Source of the DNA: Rhodococcus sp. SGAir0479
GTDB taxonomy: Bacteria > Actinomycetota > Actinomycetes > Mycobacteriales > Mycobacteriaceae
Reading direction: 5' to 3'
Assembly: GCF_005484805.1 (NCBI RefSeq)
Contig: NZ_CP039432.1
Location: forward strand, 3,782,001-3,846,000
Length of the DNA stretch: 64,000 nucleotides
Position 1 is the first letter of the stretch, and the number at the start of each line of letters is the position of its first letter. Below are positions 16,146 through 24,832 of this stretch, in pieces. The translations under genes were made by a program, and so were the position numbers. The notes below the pieces were generated by a model. The model was not told where the DNA came from and did not search any database. It was given only the letters and a program-made list of their open reading frames with translations.

Positions 16146-17606
16146 TCAGATTCCTGCGGTTGTCAGTGCCGTCGATGTGGTCGACTCGCCGCGTGCGGTG
16201 CGCGCGGCATTGGTTCCGGCGATCCGGCCCATCGTGAGGGCGTTCGCCACGGCGTTGCCGCCGCCCACGTACCGGAGTCCGAGGATGCCGGCTCCGGCCT
16301 CGCCGGCCGCGAACAACCCGGCGACGGGACGACCGGTCCGGTCCAGGACGGATGCATGGCCGTCGATCTCGACACCGGCGTGGGTGCAGACGAGTTCGGC
16401 GGGCAGCAACCGCGCGGCGTAGAACGGTCCCTTGTCGATCGGGTCCGGGTGCGCGGTGGAGCCCTTGTTCGCGAGGGTGCGATGGCGCAGGAAGTCGTCG
16501 TCGACCCCGTTCGGGAGCTGGTCGTTCCACCGCCCGACGGCCGCCTCGAGCGCCTCGCCGGGCACGCCCATCGCGTCGGCCAGGTGGGCGAGCGAGTCCG
16601 CTCGGAGCGTGCGTCCGGACTCGGCTTCGTCGAGTACCCGCTCCGGAGCCCAATCAGTGTATCCCACAGGAAGATTCGCTCGGGCCCTTTCGTCGAACAC
16701 CACCCAGGCGCCGCCCGGCTGGGCGTCGATGATCCCGGTGGAGACCGCGTACGACGCGTCCTCGTCCATGAACCGCCGGCCGTCGCCGTTGACGTAGATC
16801 CGCGACTTGGGCGGGAAGCCGGACTGCCAGTGGTGGAACCGTTGGAAGTACACCGTCGGGAGCATCAGCCCCCAGCCCTCGCCGGTGACGGCCGCGCCGA
16901 CCTGCTCGCCGAACGCCAGGTGATCGCCCTGGCTGCCGGGCGCGGCCACGACGAAGAGGGAATCTCCGCCCCGGTTCGCGAACGGGTACAGCCGGTCGAC
17001 CAGCTCCTTGTTCTGCGCGAACCCGCCGCTGGCGATCACGACCGCGGCCGCCCGGACGTCGATGTCGTCGGCCACCACGCCCACGACTCGGCCGTCCTCG
17101 ACGAGCAGCGACTGCACGCGGGTGTTCAGGACCACCTCGACGCCCCGATCGCGGCGAGCCTTGTCGAGCACCTGGACCAGCCCGTAGCCCTGATCCTTGG
17201 GCACGTGTCCGCGCCAGACGTCCTCGACACCGGCCTGGGCCAGGCCCGGCATGTGCGCGTTCGCGGACTCGCGTGCGGGGATCTCCACGCCCAGACCGAT
17301 GAGCCATTCCAGCGTCGGGCCGGCGTTCTCGCAGAACGCCCGGACCAGACCCGGCTTGAGCATCCAGTGGTTGAGGTCCATGTAGTGCTGGAAGAACTTC
17401 TCGGCGGTGTCCTCGATGCCGAGCCCGCGCTGGACGCTGGTGCCGGCCGCGGTGAACAGGCCGGCCGACAGCTGCGTCGACCCGCCCAGTTCGGTCTGCG
17501 ACTCGAACAGCAGCACCGACGCGCCCTGCTCGGCTGCGGAGACCGCCGCCGCGAGCCCCGCCCCGCCGCCACCGATGACGACGACGTCCCAGTTGTCTTC
17601 ACTCAT
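16146..17606 (-). CDS. FAD-dependent oxidoreductase, fumarate reductase/KstD-like
   Basis: A 486-residue flavoprotein of the fumarate-reductase/3-ketosteroid-dehydrogenase group. The N-terminal dinucleotide motif VVVIGGGGAGLAAA and ESQTELGGSTQLSAG bind FAD. The C-terminal GLFAAGEAGAGILG and GGGNAVANALTMGRIAG blocks complete the FAD site. Such enzymes insert or remove a double bond next to a ketone, sometimes as an aromatising step. GGAGG lies upstream of the ATG, which overlaps the SDR stop (ATGA at 17603-17606). Two SDRs upstream suggest an alcohol-to-ketone oxidation before desaturation of an alicyclic ring; the substrate is unknown. Confidence 0.88.
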   Translation of the reverse strand: MSEDNWDVVVIGGGGAGLAAAVSAAEQGASVLLFESQTELGGSTQLSAGLFTAAGTSVQRGLGIEDTAEKFFQHYMDLNHWMLKPGLVRAFCENAGPTLEWLIGLGVEIPARESANAHMPGLAQAGVEDVWRGHVPKDQGYGLVQVLDKARRDRGVEVVLNTRVQSLLVEDGRVVGVVADDIDVRAAAVVIASGGFAQNKELVDRLYPFANRGGDSLFVVAAPGSQGDHLAFGEQVGAAVTGEGWGLMLPTVYFQRFHHWQSGFPPKSRIYVNGDGRRFMDEDASYAVSTGIIDAQPGGAWVVFDERARANLPVGYTDWAPERVLDEAESGRTLRADSLAHLADAMGVPGEALEAAVGRWNDQLPNGVDDDFLRHRTLANKGSTAHPDPIDKGPFYAARLLPAELVCTHAGVEIDGHASVLDRTGRPVAGLFAAGEAGAGILGLRYVGGGNAVANALTMGRIAGTNAARTARGESTTSTALTTAGI

Positions 17607-18400
17607 GAGAGGACTCCTCCCGTCTCGGCGAGGATGCGGTGGTACAGCCCGTTGGACACCAGGCCGCCGTCGACCGTCACCTCACTGCCGTTCATGTACG
17701 TGGACCGGCCGGACAGCAGGAACAACACCGCGTTCGTGATCTCGTCGACGGTGCCCATGCGTCCGGCCGGGATGCTGCGGAGTGAGGCCTCGACGAAGGC
17801 GTCCGCTCCCCCGACCAGAGCGGTGCCCACCAGCCCGGGATGGACGGAGTTCACCCGGATGCCCCACTGCGCGAACTGTCCGGCCGCCGACTTCGACAGC
17901 CCGGTCAGCCCCCACTTGCTCGATGCGTAGGCCGGCGAGAAGTAGCCGACCTGGCCGGAGATCGACGAGATGTTCACGATCGATCCGCCGCCGCTCTCCC
18001 GCATCAGTGGTGCGGCGGCCTTCATCCCGTAGAACGGTCCGAACAGGTTGATCCGCATGGTCAGTTCCCAGACGTCGTCCGGGGTGTCCATGAACTCGCG
18101 GCGGCGGCTGATGCCGGCGTTGTTGACCAGACCGCCGAGTTCGCCCTTCTCGGAGCGGATCTCGTCGATCACGCGCGCCCAGGCGGCGGAGTCGGCGACG
18201 TCCAGGTCGTGCGCCGACGCGCTGCCCCCGGCGGCCTCGATCTCGGCCATGACCGCGGAAGTGTCCGCGACGTCGGCGACGCACACGTGCACGCCCCGTG
18301 TGGCCAGCGCCTTCGCATGGCCCGCGCCCATGCCGCCGGCGGCTCCGGTGACCAGGACGACGTTCGGGTAGCCGATCACTTCGGACGTCGACTCAGACAT
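17603..18400 (-). CDS. SDR family oxidoreductase
   Basis: A 265-residue classical short-chain dehydrogenase. Cofactor motif TGAAGGMGAGHA near residue 20, NNAG near 92, catalytic Ser in NISSIS and YxxxK in YASSK are all present, and EVTVDGG closes the fold. The start used (MSESTSE at 18400) overlaps the preceding SDR gene by 8 nt; an alternative start lies 12 nt upstream. It is translationally coupled to the FAD oxidoreductase. It likely oxidises an alcohol intermediate with NAD(P)+. Confidence 0.9.
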   Translation of the reverse strand: MSESTSEVIGYPNVVLVTGAAGGMGAGHAKALATRGVHVCVADVADTSAVMAEIEAAGGSASAHDLDVADSAAWARVIDEIRSEKGELGGLVNNAGISRRREFMDTPDDVWELTMRINLFGPFYGMKAAAPLMRESGGGSIVNISSISGQVGYFSPAYASSKWGLTGLSKSAAGQFAQWGIRVNSVHPGLVGTALVGGADAFVEASLRSIPAGRMGTVDEITNAVLFLLSGRSTYMNGSEVTVDGGLVSNGLYHRILAETGGVLS

Positions 18401-19229
18401 GGCGCGAACCACCGTCGACGGCGATGGAGTGGCCGGTGACGTAGCGGGCGCTGTCCGAGAGCAGGAACAGCAGCGGCCCGAAGACCTCCTCCGGCGACCC
18501 GAGGCGGTGCAGCGGCACCACGTTCAGTGCGTGCTCGAGCGCGGCGGGATCCTCGCGAACCCAGCGGGTCATCTCGGTGTCGATGTAGCCGGGAGCGATC
18601 GCGTTGACGCGAATACCCTTGTCGCCCAGCTCCACCGCGAGCGACTCGGTGAGGTGCGCGACGGCCGCCTTGGACGTGCAGTACGCGCCGCGGCCTCGGC
18701 GGATGCGCAGTGCCGACACCGACGACATGTTGACGATCGCGCCGCCCGGCGCCATGTGGCGGGAGGCGGCCTGTGCACCGAACAGCACACCTTCGACGTT
18801 GACGTCGAGCACCGCGGCGATCTGCTCGGGGGAGATCTCGTCCACCAGCGCGAACGGGAAGATGCCCGCGTTGTTGATCCAGAAGTCGATGTGGCCGAAC
18901 TCCTTCAGCGCGACCTGAGCGACGGCCTCGTGCTCGGCGGCCTGGGTGACGTCGATGCGGGCACCGACGACGCGGCCGGGGGTCTCGGCCAGCGAACTCG
19001 CCGCCAGGGCGGTGTTGATCTCGTCCGCGGTGGCCGTCATCTGCTCTTCGTTGATGTCGGCGCCGACGACGTTGACGCCGCGGCTGGCGAGACCGGCGGC
19101 GAAGGCCGCGCCCATGCCCCGGGCGGCGCCGGTGACGACGGCGACCTTGCCCGCCATCTCCGGGTACAGGGCCGTCATCTGCGACGCGTCGGTGCGGCCC
19201 GGGTTCTGGGTGTCAGCGGTTTCGGTCAT
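18393..19229 (-). CDS. SDR family oxidoreductase
   Basis: A 278-residue classical short-chain dehydrogenase with a 30-residue N-terminal lead. Motifs: TGAARGMGAAFA, NNAGIF, Ser in NMSSVS and YCTSK, then AIAPGYIDT and SIAVDGG. GGAGGAA lies upstream of the ATG at 19229. The ADIN sequence after the second strand suggests NAD(H) preference. Placed second in the minus-strand catabolic operon, it could act on a different stereoisomer or later alcohol than its neighbour. Confidence 0.9.
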   Translation of the reverse strand: MTETADTQNPGRTDASQMTALYPEMAGKVAVVTGAARGMGAAFAAGLASRGVNVVGADINEEQMTATADEINTALAASSLAETPGRVVGARIDVTQAAEHEAVAQVALKEFGHIDFWINNAGIFPFALVDEISPEQIAAVLDVNVEGVLFGAQAASRHMAPGGAIVNMSSVSALRIRRGRGAYCTSKAAVAHLTESLAVELGDKGIRVNAIAPGYIDTEMTRWVREDPAALEHALNVVPLHRLGSPEEVFGPLLFLLSDSARYVTGHSIAVDGGSRHV

Positions 19230-19299
19230 GATCGGGTGTTCCTCCAAAAGCAATGCTCTGCAAAAGAATCGGGGTGATCGTCTGTCGAGTCCCGAGGTG

Positions 19300-19752
19300 T
19301 CAGGACTGCGGGGCCTGATCGTCCCGGCGGACGGTGCGGTGCACGATGCGCCACTGCCCGTCCTCTCGCACCACGCGGTCGGTGACGGTGGTGAATCGCA
19401 CGAGGCGGGATTCCCGACCGATCCGGGTCGCGACGATCTGCAGGTAGGCATGGACCTCGAGTACGTCGTCGCCGACACGGTCGACGGCGATGTTGGTGAG
19501 CACGTGCCGGTGCGCCTCGCCCGCGACGGCCGCGTTCGCGAAGAACCCACGCGCGAACTCGGTGAGGGCCGCCGTTCCCACGACCGGCGCCGGGTAACTC
19601 GGCGAGTGGAACTCGCCGTCGGCGGTGAACGTGGCCGCCCACTCGTCCGCGTGCCCCTCGTCGATGAGGTGGCTCTGCCGGCCGTAGAGCTGATGGATCT
19701 CCACGAACACGGTTGCGTCCGGACGGGCGCTGCCTGCGATGCCGGTTCCCAT
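19300..19752 (-). CDS. SnoaL-like/NTF2-fold protein
   Basis: A 150-residue cone-fold protein of the SnoaL_4 type: EIHQLYGRQSHLIDEG helix, WAATFTADGEFHSPSY, HRHVLTNIAVDRVGDD and VREDGQWRIVHRTV strands. It is the promoter-proximal gene of the minus-strand operon. It is clearly related in layout to the SnoaL-like gene at the far end, and the pair may catalyse successive dehydration/isomerisation steps. The shared upstream gap with the divergent iclR gene carries an operator-like repeat. Confidence 0.8.
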   Translation of the reverse strand: MGTGIAGSARPDATVFVEIHQLYGRQSHLIDEGHADEWAATFTADGEFHSPSYPAPVVGTAALTEFARGFFANAAVAGEAHRHVLTNIAVDRVGDDVLEVHAYLQIVATRIGRESRLVRFTTVTDRVVREDGQWRIVHRTVRRDDQAPQS

Positions 19753-19819
19753 GAAACGAACTCCTAGATCACTCTCCGACGCCTTCCGGTCGGATTGCCG
19801 CCACCTTCAGAGTGTGCGA

Positions 19820-19842
19820 TAATCGAACGCGTAGTGCGATTA
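19820..19842. promoter_or_regulatory. Operator-like repeat between iclR and the catabolic operon
   Basis: TAATCG-N11-CGATTA, a perfect 6-bp inverted repeat, overlapping a direct repeat GTGCGAT (19814 and 19834). It lies in the 137-bp divergent gap, 68 bp from the SnoaL-like start and 48 bp from the iclR start, a suitable place for shared control. Confidence 0.5.
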
Positions 19843-19889
19843 AGAAGAAGAGTAGGTGTCTCGCCTCACACGCGTCAAGGGAGGGATCC

Positions 19890-20630
19890 ATGGCATCGGT
19901 CGGTTCCGATGAACGGATGAACGAAAGTCCTGGGACAACGGGCGGTATCCAGCTGGATTCCCGGATGTCGAAAACGCTGCACAACGGCCTCGAGATCCTC
20001 GAGTTGCTGACGCAGCACAAGTACGGTCTGACGATCACCGAGATCGGCGAGGGCATCGGCGTGCACCGCACGGTCGCGGACCGCCTCGTGCGCACCCTCG
20101 AGGCGCACCGCCTGTGCCGGCGCACCGAGAACAAGCGCATCCTGCTGGGCGCGGGACTGGTCACGCTCGCGGGGTCGGTGGAGCAGGATCTGCGGGAGCT
20201 GGCCCGCCCCATCCTCGAGGACCTGGCCGACACGGTGGAGGCGACCGCCCACCTCGCGGTGCGTGAGGGCGAGGACGCGGTTCGCGCACTCATGGTCATC
20301 GAGCCGCGGAACTCGCGCGCCCACGTGGGGTTCAACGCCGGTCAGGTGGATCCGATCAACCGGGGATCGGCCGGTCTGGCGATGCTCGCCGCCCTGCCGC
20401 CCCGCGAGGGCGAACGCCCGGAGGTCACGCGCGCCCGCGAGCGCGGCTTCGCGGTGACGTCCGGGGAGGTGACTCATTCGGTGACGGGCATCTCCGCCGC
20501 CCTGCCGAACCGCCGGCCTACGGACCTCGTCAGCATCGGCGTCTCGGTGTTCGACTCGTCGGACGAGCAGAAGCTGGGCGAGGCCGTCATGGCGGCCGCC
20601 CGCAGGTTGGGTGCGCTGCTACTGCGCTGA
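19890..20630 (+). CDS. IclR family transcriptional regulator
   Basis: A 246-residue IclR-type regulator: winged helix-turn-helix (LELLTQHKYGLTITEIGEGI, HRTVADRLVRTLEAHRL) and effector domain with VDPINRGSAGLAML, EVTHSVTGISA and SIGVSVFD. ATG at 19890 has GGGAGGG upstream. It is divergent from the operon at 14753-19752 and is its probable regulator. Confidence 0.9.
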   Translation: MASVGSDERMNESPGTTGGIQLDSRMSKTLHNGLEILELLTQHKYGLTITEIGEGIGVHRTVADRLVRTLEAHRLCRRTENKRILLGAGLVTLAGSVEQDLRELARPILEDLADTVEATAHLAVREGEDAVRALMVIEPRNSRAHVGFNAGQVDPINRGSAGLAMLAALPPREGERPEVTRARERGFAVTSGEVTHSVTGISAALPNRRPTDLVSIGVSVFDSSDEQKLGEAVMAAARRLGALLLR

Positions 20631-20771
20631 GACTCCCGTGCGGCCACCCGTCGAGCTGTGGCCATCGCTGCCGGAGAGATGCACGATGGAGATGACGAGA
20701 GAGTGCGCCGGAACGCTGCCCGCCTGCGAGCACCGGCCCGGCGTGACGCCCCGGTTGGCAAGGAAGGTGTC

Positions 20772-21251
20772 ATGACCACCATTCATCTCCATCAGACGAC
20801 CACCGCGACGCCCGAGCAGTTCGTCGCCGGCCTCACCGATTTCGGCCCGGGACGGCAGGAGTTGTTCGGCAACAGCGCGGACAGCTACCTGCAGGTCCAT
20901 CACCAGGGTCCGCACGACGCCGATGTCACGGAGGGCTCGAGTGGCATCTGGGAACGCCTGCACTACGACTGGACCGACCCGCACCAGGTGGTGCTGACGA
21001 CCACCGACTCCAACCTGTGGGGCGGCGCATCGGGGCACACGTACACCCTCACGCAGAACGCCACGGGTGGAACCGACGTGGACGCGGTGGTGGTCCGCGA
21101 CGGCAAGAACTTCAAGGGACGAATGCTCGCGACCGCGCTGGGGGTCATCGGAAGTCGTTTCCTGGGAAGGCAGTTCAAGAAGACCGTCGAGGCGATCGAG
21201 GCGCGGGGCGACGGCCCCCGGAACCCGGACACACCGACGCCCGAGGCGTGA
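20772..21251 (+). CDS. SRPBCC (START/polyketide-cyclase-like) protein
   Basis: A 159-residue helix-grip protein: an N-terminal strand IHLHQTTTATPEQFVAGLTDF, a central beta-sheet (HYDWTDPHQVVLTTTDSN) and a long C-terminal helix (ALGVIGSRFLGRQFKKTVEAI) that closes the ligand pocket. GGAAGG precedes the ATG. Such proteins bind hydrophobic ligands; no catalytic residue is obvious. It follows iclR by 141 nt, a gap that contains only weak repeats. Confidence 0.75.
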   Translation: MTTIHLHQTTTATPEQFVAGLTDFGPGRQELFGNSADSYLQVHHQGPHDADVTEGSSGIWERLHYDWTDPHQVVLTTTDSNLWGGASGHTYTLTQNATGGTDVDAVVVRDGKNFKGRMLATALGVIGSRFLGRQFKKTVEAIEARGDGPRNPDTPTPEA

Positions 21252-21285
21252 CTCGTCCGTACCCGACGACCCTCGCCGACACGGC

Positions 21286-21316
21286 CGGGGCAGGCGGCGT
21301 GTGCCGCCCGGCCCCG
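21286..21316. terminator. Bidirectional hairpin between convergent genes
   Basis: GGGGC-a-GGCGGC-gtgt-GCCGCC-c-GGCCCC folds into a strong GC stem with one internal mismatch or bulge. It sits in the 78-bp gap between the SRPBCC gene and the flavin monooxygenase gene. Confidence 0.55.
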
Positions 21317-21329
21317 ACCGCGGTTGGGT

Positions 21330-23249
21330 TCAGCCGATGGTGGTCGCGTTCTCGTCCGCCGGGACGGTGAGCGAGGGGTCCGCGGCGGCCGCGATGGCCT
21401 CCTCGAACTCACGCTGCCCCACCTGGGATCCGAGCACCAGGGCGAGCCGGGCCAGGAAGCCCTCGCGGTCGTCCTCCGTCACCTGATCGAGTGCGTCCGA
21501 CAGGCCCATCCACACGTTCTCACGACGCAGCTCGGCCGGGTCGACGGCCGGGCCGCTGTCGACCGCGGCGCTCGCGCCGGTGGGCGCGTCGCCCAGCGAC
21601 AGGTGACGGACCACGTCGTCGATGCGGCCGACGCCGTCGATGCGACACAGCAGCAGGCCGTCGGGGCGGACCACGAACACCTCACCGTCCCGCGCGCCGA
21701 ACGCGGCCACGAGCTGACCGTCGGTGTCGGGGACGACCGCGACGGCCGCGTCCGACATGTCGGACGTGTCGCTGCCGATCAGGATCGCGCGCACCGACTC
21801 CGGTGCCAGCGCGCCACCGAGCGCGGCGGCCGCGGCGGCCAGCGCGGTGGCGTCGACGTTCACACCCAGTACCGCGAAACCGGTGCCGCGCAGCAGGTTC
21901 AGTGACGTCTCGACGCCGTCGGCGGTGACCACGCGACGGTCCTCGACGGGATCGCCCGCCGCGACTCCCGACGCGTCGGCCGGGGTGGGCCACGTGAGCG
22001 GGGAGATCCGCGCGTTGGTGGCGCTCGACTGGCGCGGGTTGATGAGGTGGCTGAACTCCGGGCGGGTGACCGACAGCGCGAGGATCGCGTCCCGAGTGGT
22101 CAGATAGCCGTGGCTGCCGGGCGACATGATGAGCGTGCTCTTGCCGGCGTTCGCGACGTTCTGGCGCCACGCGTCGTGACGTTCCACCGAGTACGCCTGC
22201 AGGATCTTCTCGTCGGCGTTGCCGTGGATGACCGCGGCCAGCTGCCACGCGAGGGTCTCGGCGTCCTCCATGCCCGAGTTCAGGCCGCGGACACCGAAGA
22301 TCGGCACCAGGTGGGCGGCATCGCCCGCGAACAGCAGACGGCCGTGCGTGAAGTCGGGCAGCGCGAGCGCGCGGGCACTGTAGAAGCCGTGCCACTCGAG
22401 CGTCCACGGCAGATCGTTCTGCAACCACTCGAGGTGCTTGGTGATGCGATCGCGGATGCGGTCTTCCTGCGTCTCGATCTCGGCGTCCTCGGACGGGTCG
22501 AGCTGGTAGTCGATGCGCCAGATGTTCTTGGGCTGCTTGTGCATGATGATCGTCGAGCCGGGATTGCTCGGCGGGTCGAACCAGACCATGCGCTCGGCGG
22601 GCAGTTCCGACTCCCAGTGGATGTCGGCGATGACGTAGCGGCCGTCGTAGTTGTTGCCCTGCAGGCGAAGACCGGCCAGCTCGCGCATGCGACTGCGGCC
22701 ACCGTCTGCGGCCACCACCCAGCGGGCACGCAGGTGCCGCTTGCCGGCGGCGCAGTCGACCTCGAGGGTGACCTCGTCGTCGGCGCGCAGCACGCCGGCG
22801 ATGCTCGCGGACCAGTGCAGCGTGATGAGGGGATTCGCCTCGATGGCGTCGACCATGATCTGCTCGAACTCCGACTGCGAGACGTTGATCATGGGCGGGC
22901 GGACGTCGTGCTCGGCGTTGCGCATCTGGAAGTGCAGCACCTGCTGGTCGCGGTAGAAGCTGCGACCGCCGACCCACGGCAGCACGATCTTCTCGAGCTC
23001 GGCGCCGAAGCCGAGGCGGGCGGCCGCCTCGAGGCTGTGGCGGGAGATGCAGATCGCGCGGCTACCGAACGACACCTGGTCGGCAGCCTCGAGGATCGTG
23101 ACGGGGATGCCGCGCTGCGCGAGACCGAGGGCGACGGCCATGCCGACGGGACCGGCGCCGACGATGACGACCGGGAGGGTCTCGTCGGCGGGCGTCATCG
23201 ATTCGAACGCCGACGCCGGGTACTTCTTGGGCTGGTAGTAGGTCGACAT
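21330..23249 (-). CDS. FAD-dependent aromatic monooxygenase with extra C-terminal domain
   Basis: A 639-residue class A flavin hydroxylase. VVIVGAGPVGMAVALGLAQ (residues about 28-46) binds FAD, WVVAADGGRSRMRELAG matches the DG motif and GRLLFAGDAAHLVPIFGVRGLNSGMEDA the GD motif, the closest group being MhpA-like hydroxyphenylpropionate or phenol hydroxylases. A thioredoxin-like region follows. The last about 70 residues (AELRRENVWMGLSDAL and EGFLARLALVLGSQVG) resemble the small DUF2783 proteins that are separately encoded beside such monooxygenases elsewhere, so this looks like a fusion. It is 3 nt downstream of a carrier gene, suggesting uptake and ring hydroxylation of one aromatic acid. 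Confidence 0.9.
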   Translation of the reverse strand: MSTYYQPKKYPASAFESMTPADETLPVVIVGAGPVGMAVALGLAQRGIPVTILEAADQVSFGSRAICISRHSLEAAARLGFGAELEKIVLPWVGGRSFYRDQQVLHFQMRNAEHDVRPPMINVSQSEFEQIMVDAIEANPLITLHWSASIAGVLRADDEVTLEVDCAAGKRHLRARWVVAADGGRSRMRELAGLRLQGNNYDGRYVIADIHWESELPAERMVWFDPPSNPGSTIIMHKQPKNIWRIDYQLDPSEDAEIETQEDRIRDRITKHLEWLQNDLPWTLEWHGFYSARALALPDFTHGRLLFAGDAAHLVPIFGVRGLNSGMEDAETLAWQLAAVIHGNADEKILQAYSVERHDAWRQNVANAGKSTLIMSPGSHGYLTTRDAILALSVTRPEFSHLINPRQSSATNARISPLTWPTPADASGVAAGDPVEDRRVVTADGVETSLNLLRGTGFAVLGVNVDATALAAAAAALGGALAPESVRAILIGSDTSDMSDAAVAVVPDTDGQLVAAFGARDGEVFVVRPDGLLLCRIDGVGRIDDVVRHLSLGDAPTGASAAVDSGPAVDPAELRRENVWMGLSDALDQVTEDDREGFLARLALVLGSQVGQREFEEAIAAAADPSLTVPADENATTIG

Positions 23250-23252
23250 GAT

Positions 23253-24578
23253 TTACACGGCTTCCTGCAGGGACGGACGGGAGGACTGGGTACCGGGAAC
23301 CTTCAGCAAGAGGATGCTGGCCAGGCTGATCAGCGCGATCAGCACGAAGTAGCCGGTGATCGCGAACGACGTGTCGAAGCTTGCGTACAGCGCGGTGGCG
23401 ATGATCGGCGCGAGGCCGCCGCCGAGGATGGCCCCGATCTGGTAGCCGAGCGAGGCGCCCGAGTAACGGATCGCGGGCGGGAACAGCTCCGCGAACAGCG
23501 CCGACTGCGGGCCCGCGCAGCATCCGAGCGTGAAGCCGAGCCCGATCATCGCGACGAGCATGACGGGCAGCACGGCGGTGTCCATGAGCGGGAAGAACAC
23601 GGCCGCGGCGATCACCAGCGCGATCGAGCTGCGCACGTAGACGGTGCGGCGGCCCAGGGTGTCGGACTTCCAGGCGCTGAAGGCCATTCCGGCCATCCAG
23701 AACGGGCACGATCCGATCAGCAGGAACAGCATCGTGGTCTTGCTGAAGCCGAGCTCCGTCTCGCCGTACTTGAGGACATAGACCATGTACGCGTACGCGA
23801 TGCCGTTGGTGGCGATGAACGTGCCGCCGGCCAGCAGGACGGTCTTCCAGTGCTTGGTGAGGACCTCCATGATCGGCAGCTTGTCCGGCTGCTGGTGGTC
23901 CTTGGACTCCTGGAACTCGCTGCTCTCCTCGAGTCCGAGTCGGATCCACATCGCGACCAGCACCAGGACTGCGCTGAGCAGGAACGGAATACGCCAGCCC
24001 CACGCCTTGAACGTCTCGTCACTCATGAACGCCGTCAGCGGCAGGTAGACGAGGTTCGCGACGAGGACACCGGCCGGCACGCCGATCTGCGGCGCCGCCC
24101 CGTACAGGCCCTTGCGGCCTGCGGGGGCGTTCTCGGTGGCGACCAGTACCGCGCCGCCCCACTCGCCGCCGACGCCGAGGCCCTGCACGAAGCGCAGCGT
24201 CACCAGGAGGATGGGGGCGAAGACGCCGATCGCGTCGTAGTTGGGGAGCACACCGATGCCGACCGTGGCGACACCCATGAGCAGCAACGAAATGACGAGC
24301 ATCGACTTGCGGCCCACCCGGTCACCGAAGTGGCCCATGACGACGCCGCCGATGGGACGGGCGATGAAGCCGACCGCGAGCGTCGCGAAGGACGCCAGCG
24401 TGCCGGCCAGATCGGAGGAGTTCGGGAAGAACTGGTGACCGAGTACCAGCGCGGCAGCCGTGCCGTAGATGAAGAAGTCGTACCACTCGATCGCGGTACC
24501 GACGAAGCTGCCCAGCGCGGCCTTGCGGGCCTTGCGGTGCAACTCCTGCGGCGGAGCCGCAGCCATGGTTGCCGTCAT
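23253..24578 (-). CDS. MFS transporter, MHS type
   Basis: A 441-residue carrier with about 12 membrane segments; AIEWYDFFIYG, GHFGDRVGRKSML and a KSDTLGRRTVY loop place it with MHS symporters. The ATG at 24578 has AAAGG 10 nt upstream; an upstream TTG is less likely. It is the first gene of a two-gene unit with the flavin monooxygenase and probably imports its substrate. A 9-bp inverted repeat lies 27 bp upstream of the start. Confidence 0.92.
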   Translation of the reverse strand: MTATMAAAPPQELHRKARKAALGSFVGTAIEWYDFFIYGTAAALVLGHQFFPNSSDLAGTLASFATLAVGFIARPIGGVVMGHFGDRVGRKSMLVISLLLMGVATVGIGVLPNYDAIGVFAPILLVTLRFVQGLGVGGEWGGAVLVATENAPAGRKGLYGAAPQIGVPAGVLVANLVYLPLTAFMSDETFKAWGWRIPFLLSAVLVLVAMWIRLGLEESSEFQESKDHQQPDKLPIMEVLTKHWKTVLLAGGTFIATNGIAYAYMVYVLKYGETELGFSKTTMLFLLIGSCPFWMAGMAFSAWKSDTLGRRTVYVRSSIALVIAAAVFFPLMDTAVLPVMLVAMIGLGFTLGCCAGPQSALFAELFPPAIRYSGASLGYQIGAILGGGLAPIIATALYASFDTSFAITGYFVLIALISLASILLLKVPGTQSSRPSLQEAV

Positions 24579-24604
24579 GGTTCGGGTGCCTTTCAACTCT
24601 GGAG

Positions 24605-24633
24605 GTGTGCAGGGACGAAACCCACCTGCACAC
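24605..24633. promoter_or_regulatory. Inverted repeat upstream of the carrier/monooxygenase unit
   Basis: GTGTGCAGG-N11-CCTGCACAC, a perfect 9-bp inverted repeat 27 bp before the carrier start, in the 254-bp gap 24579-24832. It could be an operator or a leader hairpin. Nothing else is recognised in the gap. Confidence 0.5.
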
Positions 24634-24832
24634 GTGCCGACGAAGCGGCCTGCAGCACATCTTGACCTGGATCACATCGCGTGAAAAGCGCAAGAAAGCG
24701 GGATGAATCTGCAGAAATTCCGAGGTTTGGCGGTCGGAAGACACGCACGCCCGGGTAGCGGACCCGCCGCCCCGAATCCTGCCCCGTTCCGGACCGATTG
24801 TCCCGTGTGACAGTGGCGACACCGATGGCCTT

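Noticed and set aside
22047-24665. 872-residue plus-strand open frame
   Set aside because: It is antisense to the flavin monooxygenase and carrier genes, is Arg/Asp/His/Gly-rich without any motif, and arises from high GC in the third codon position.
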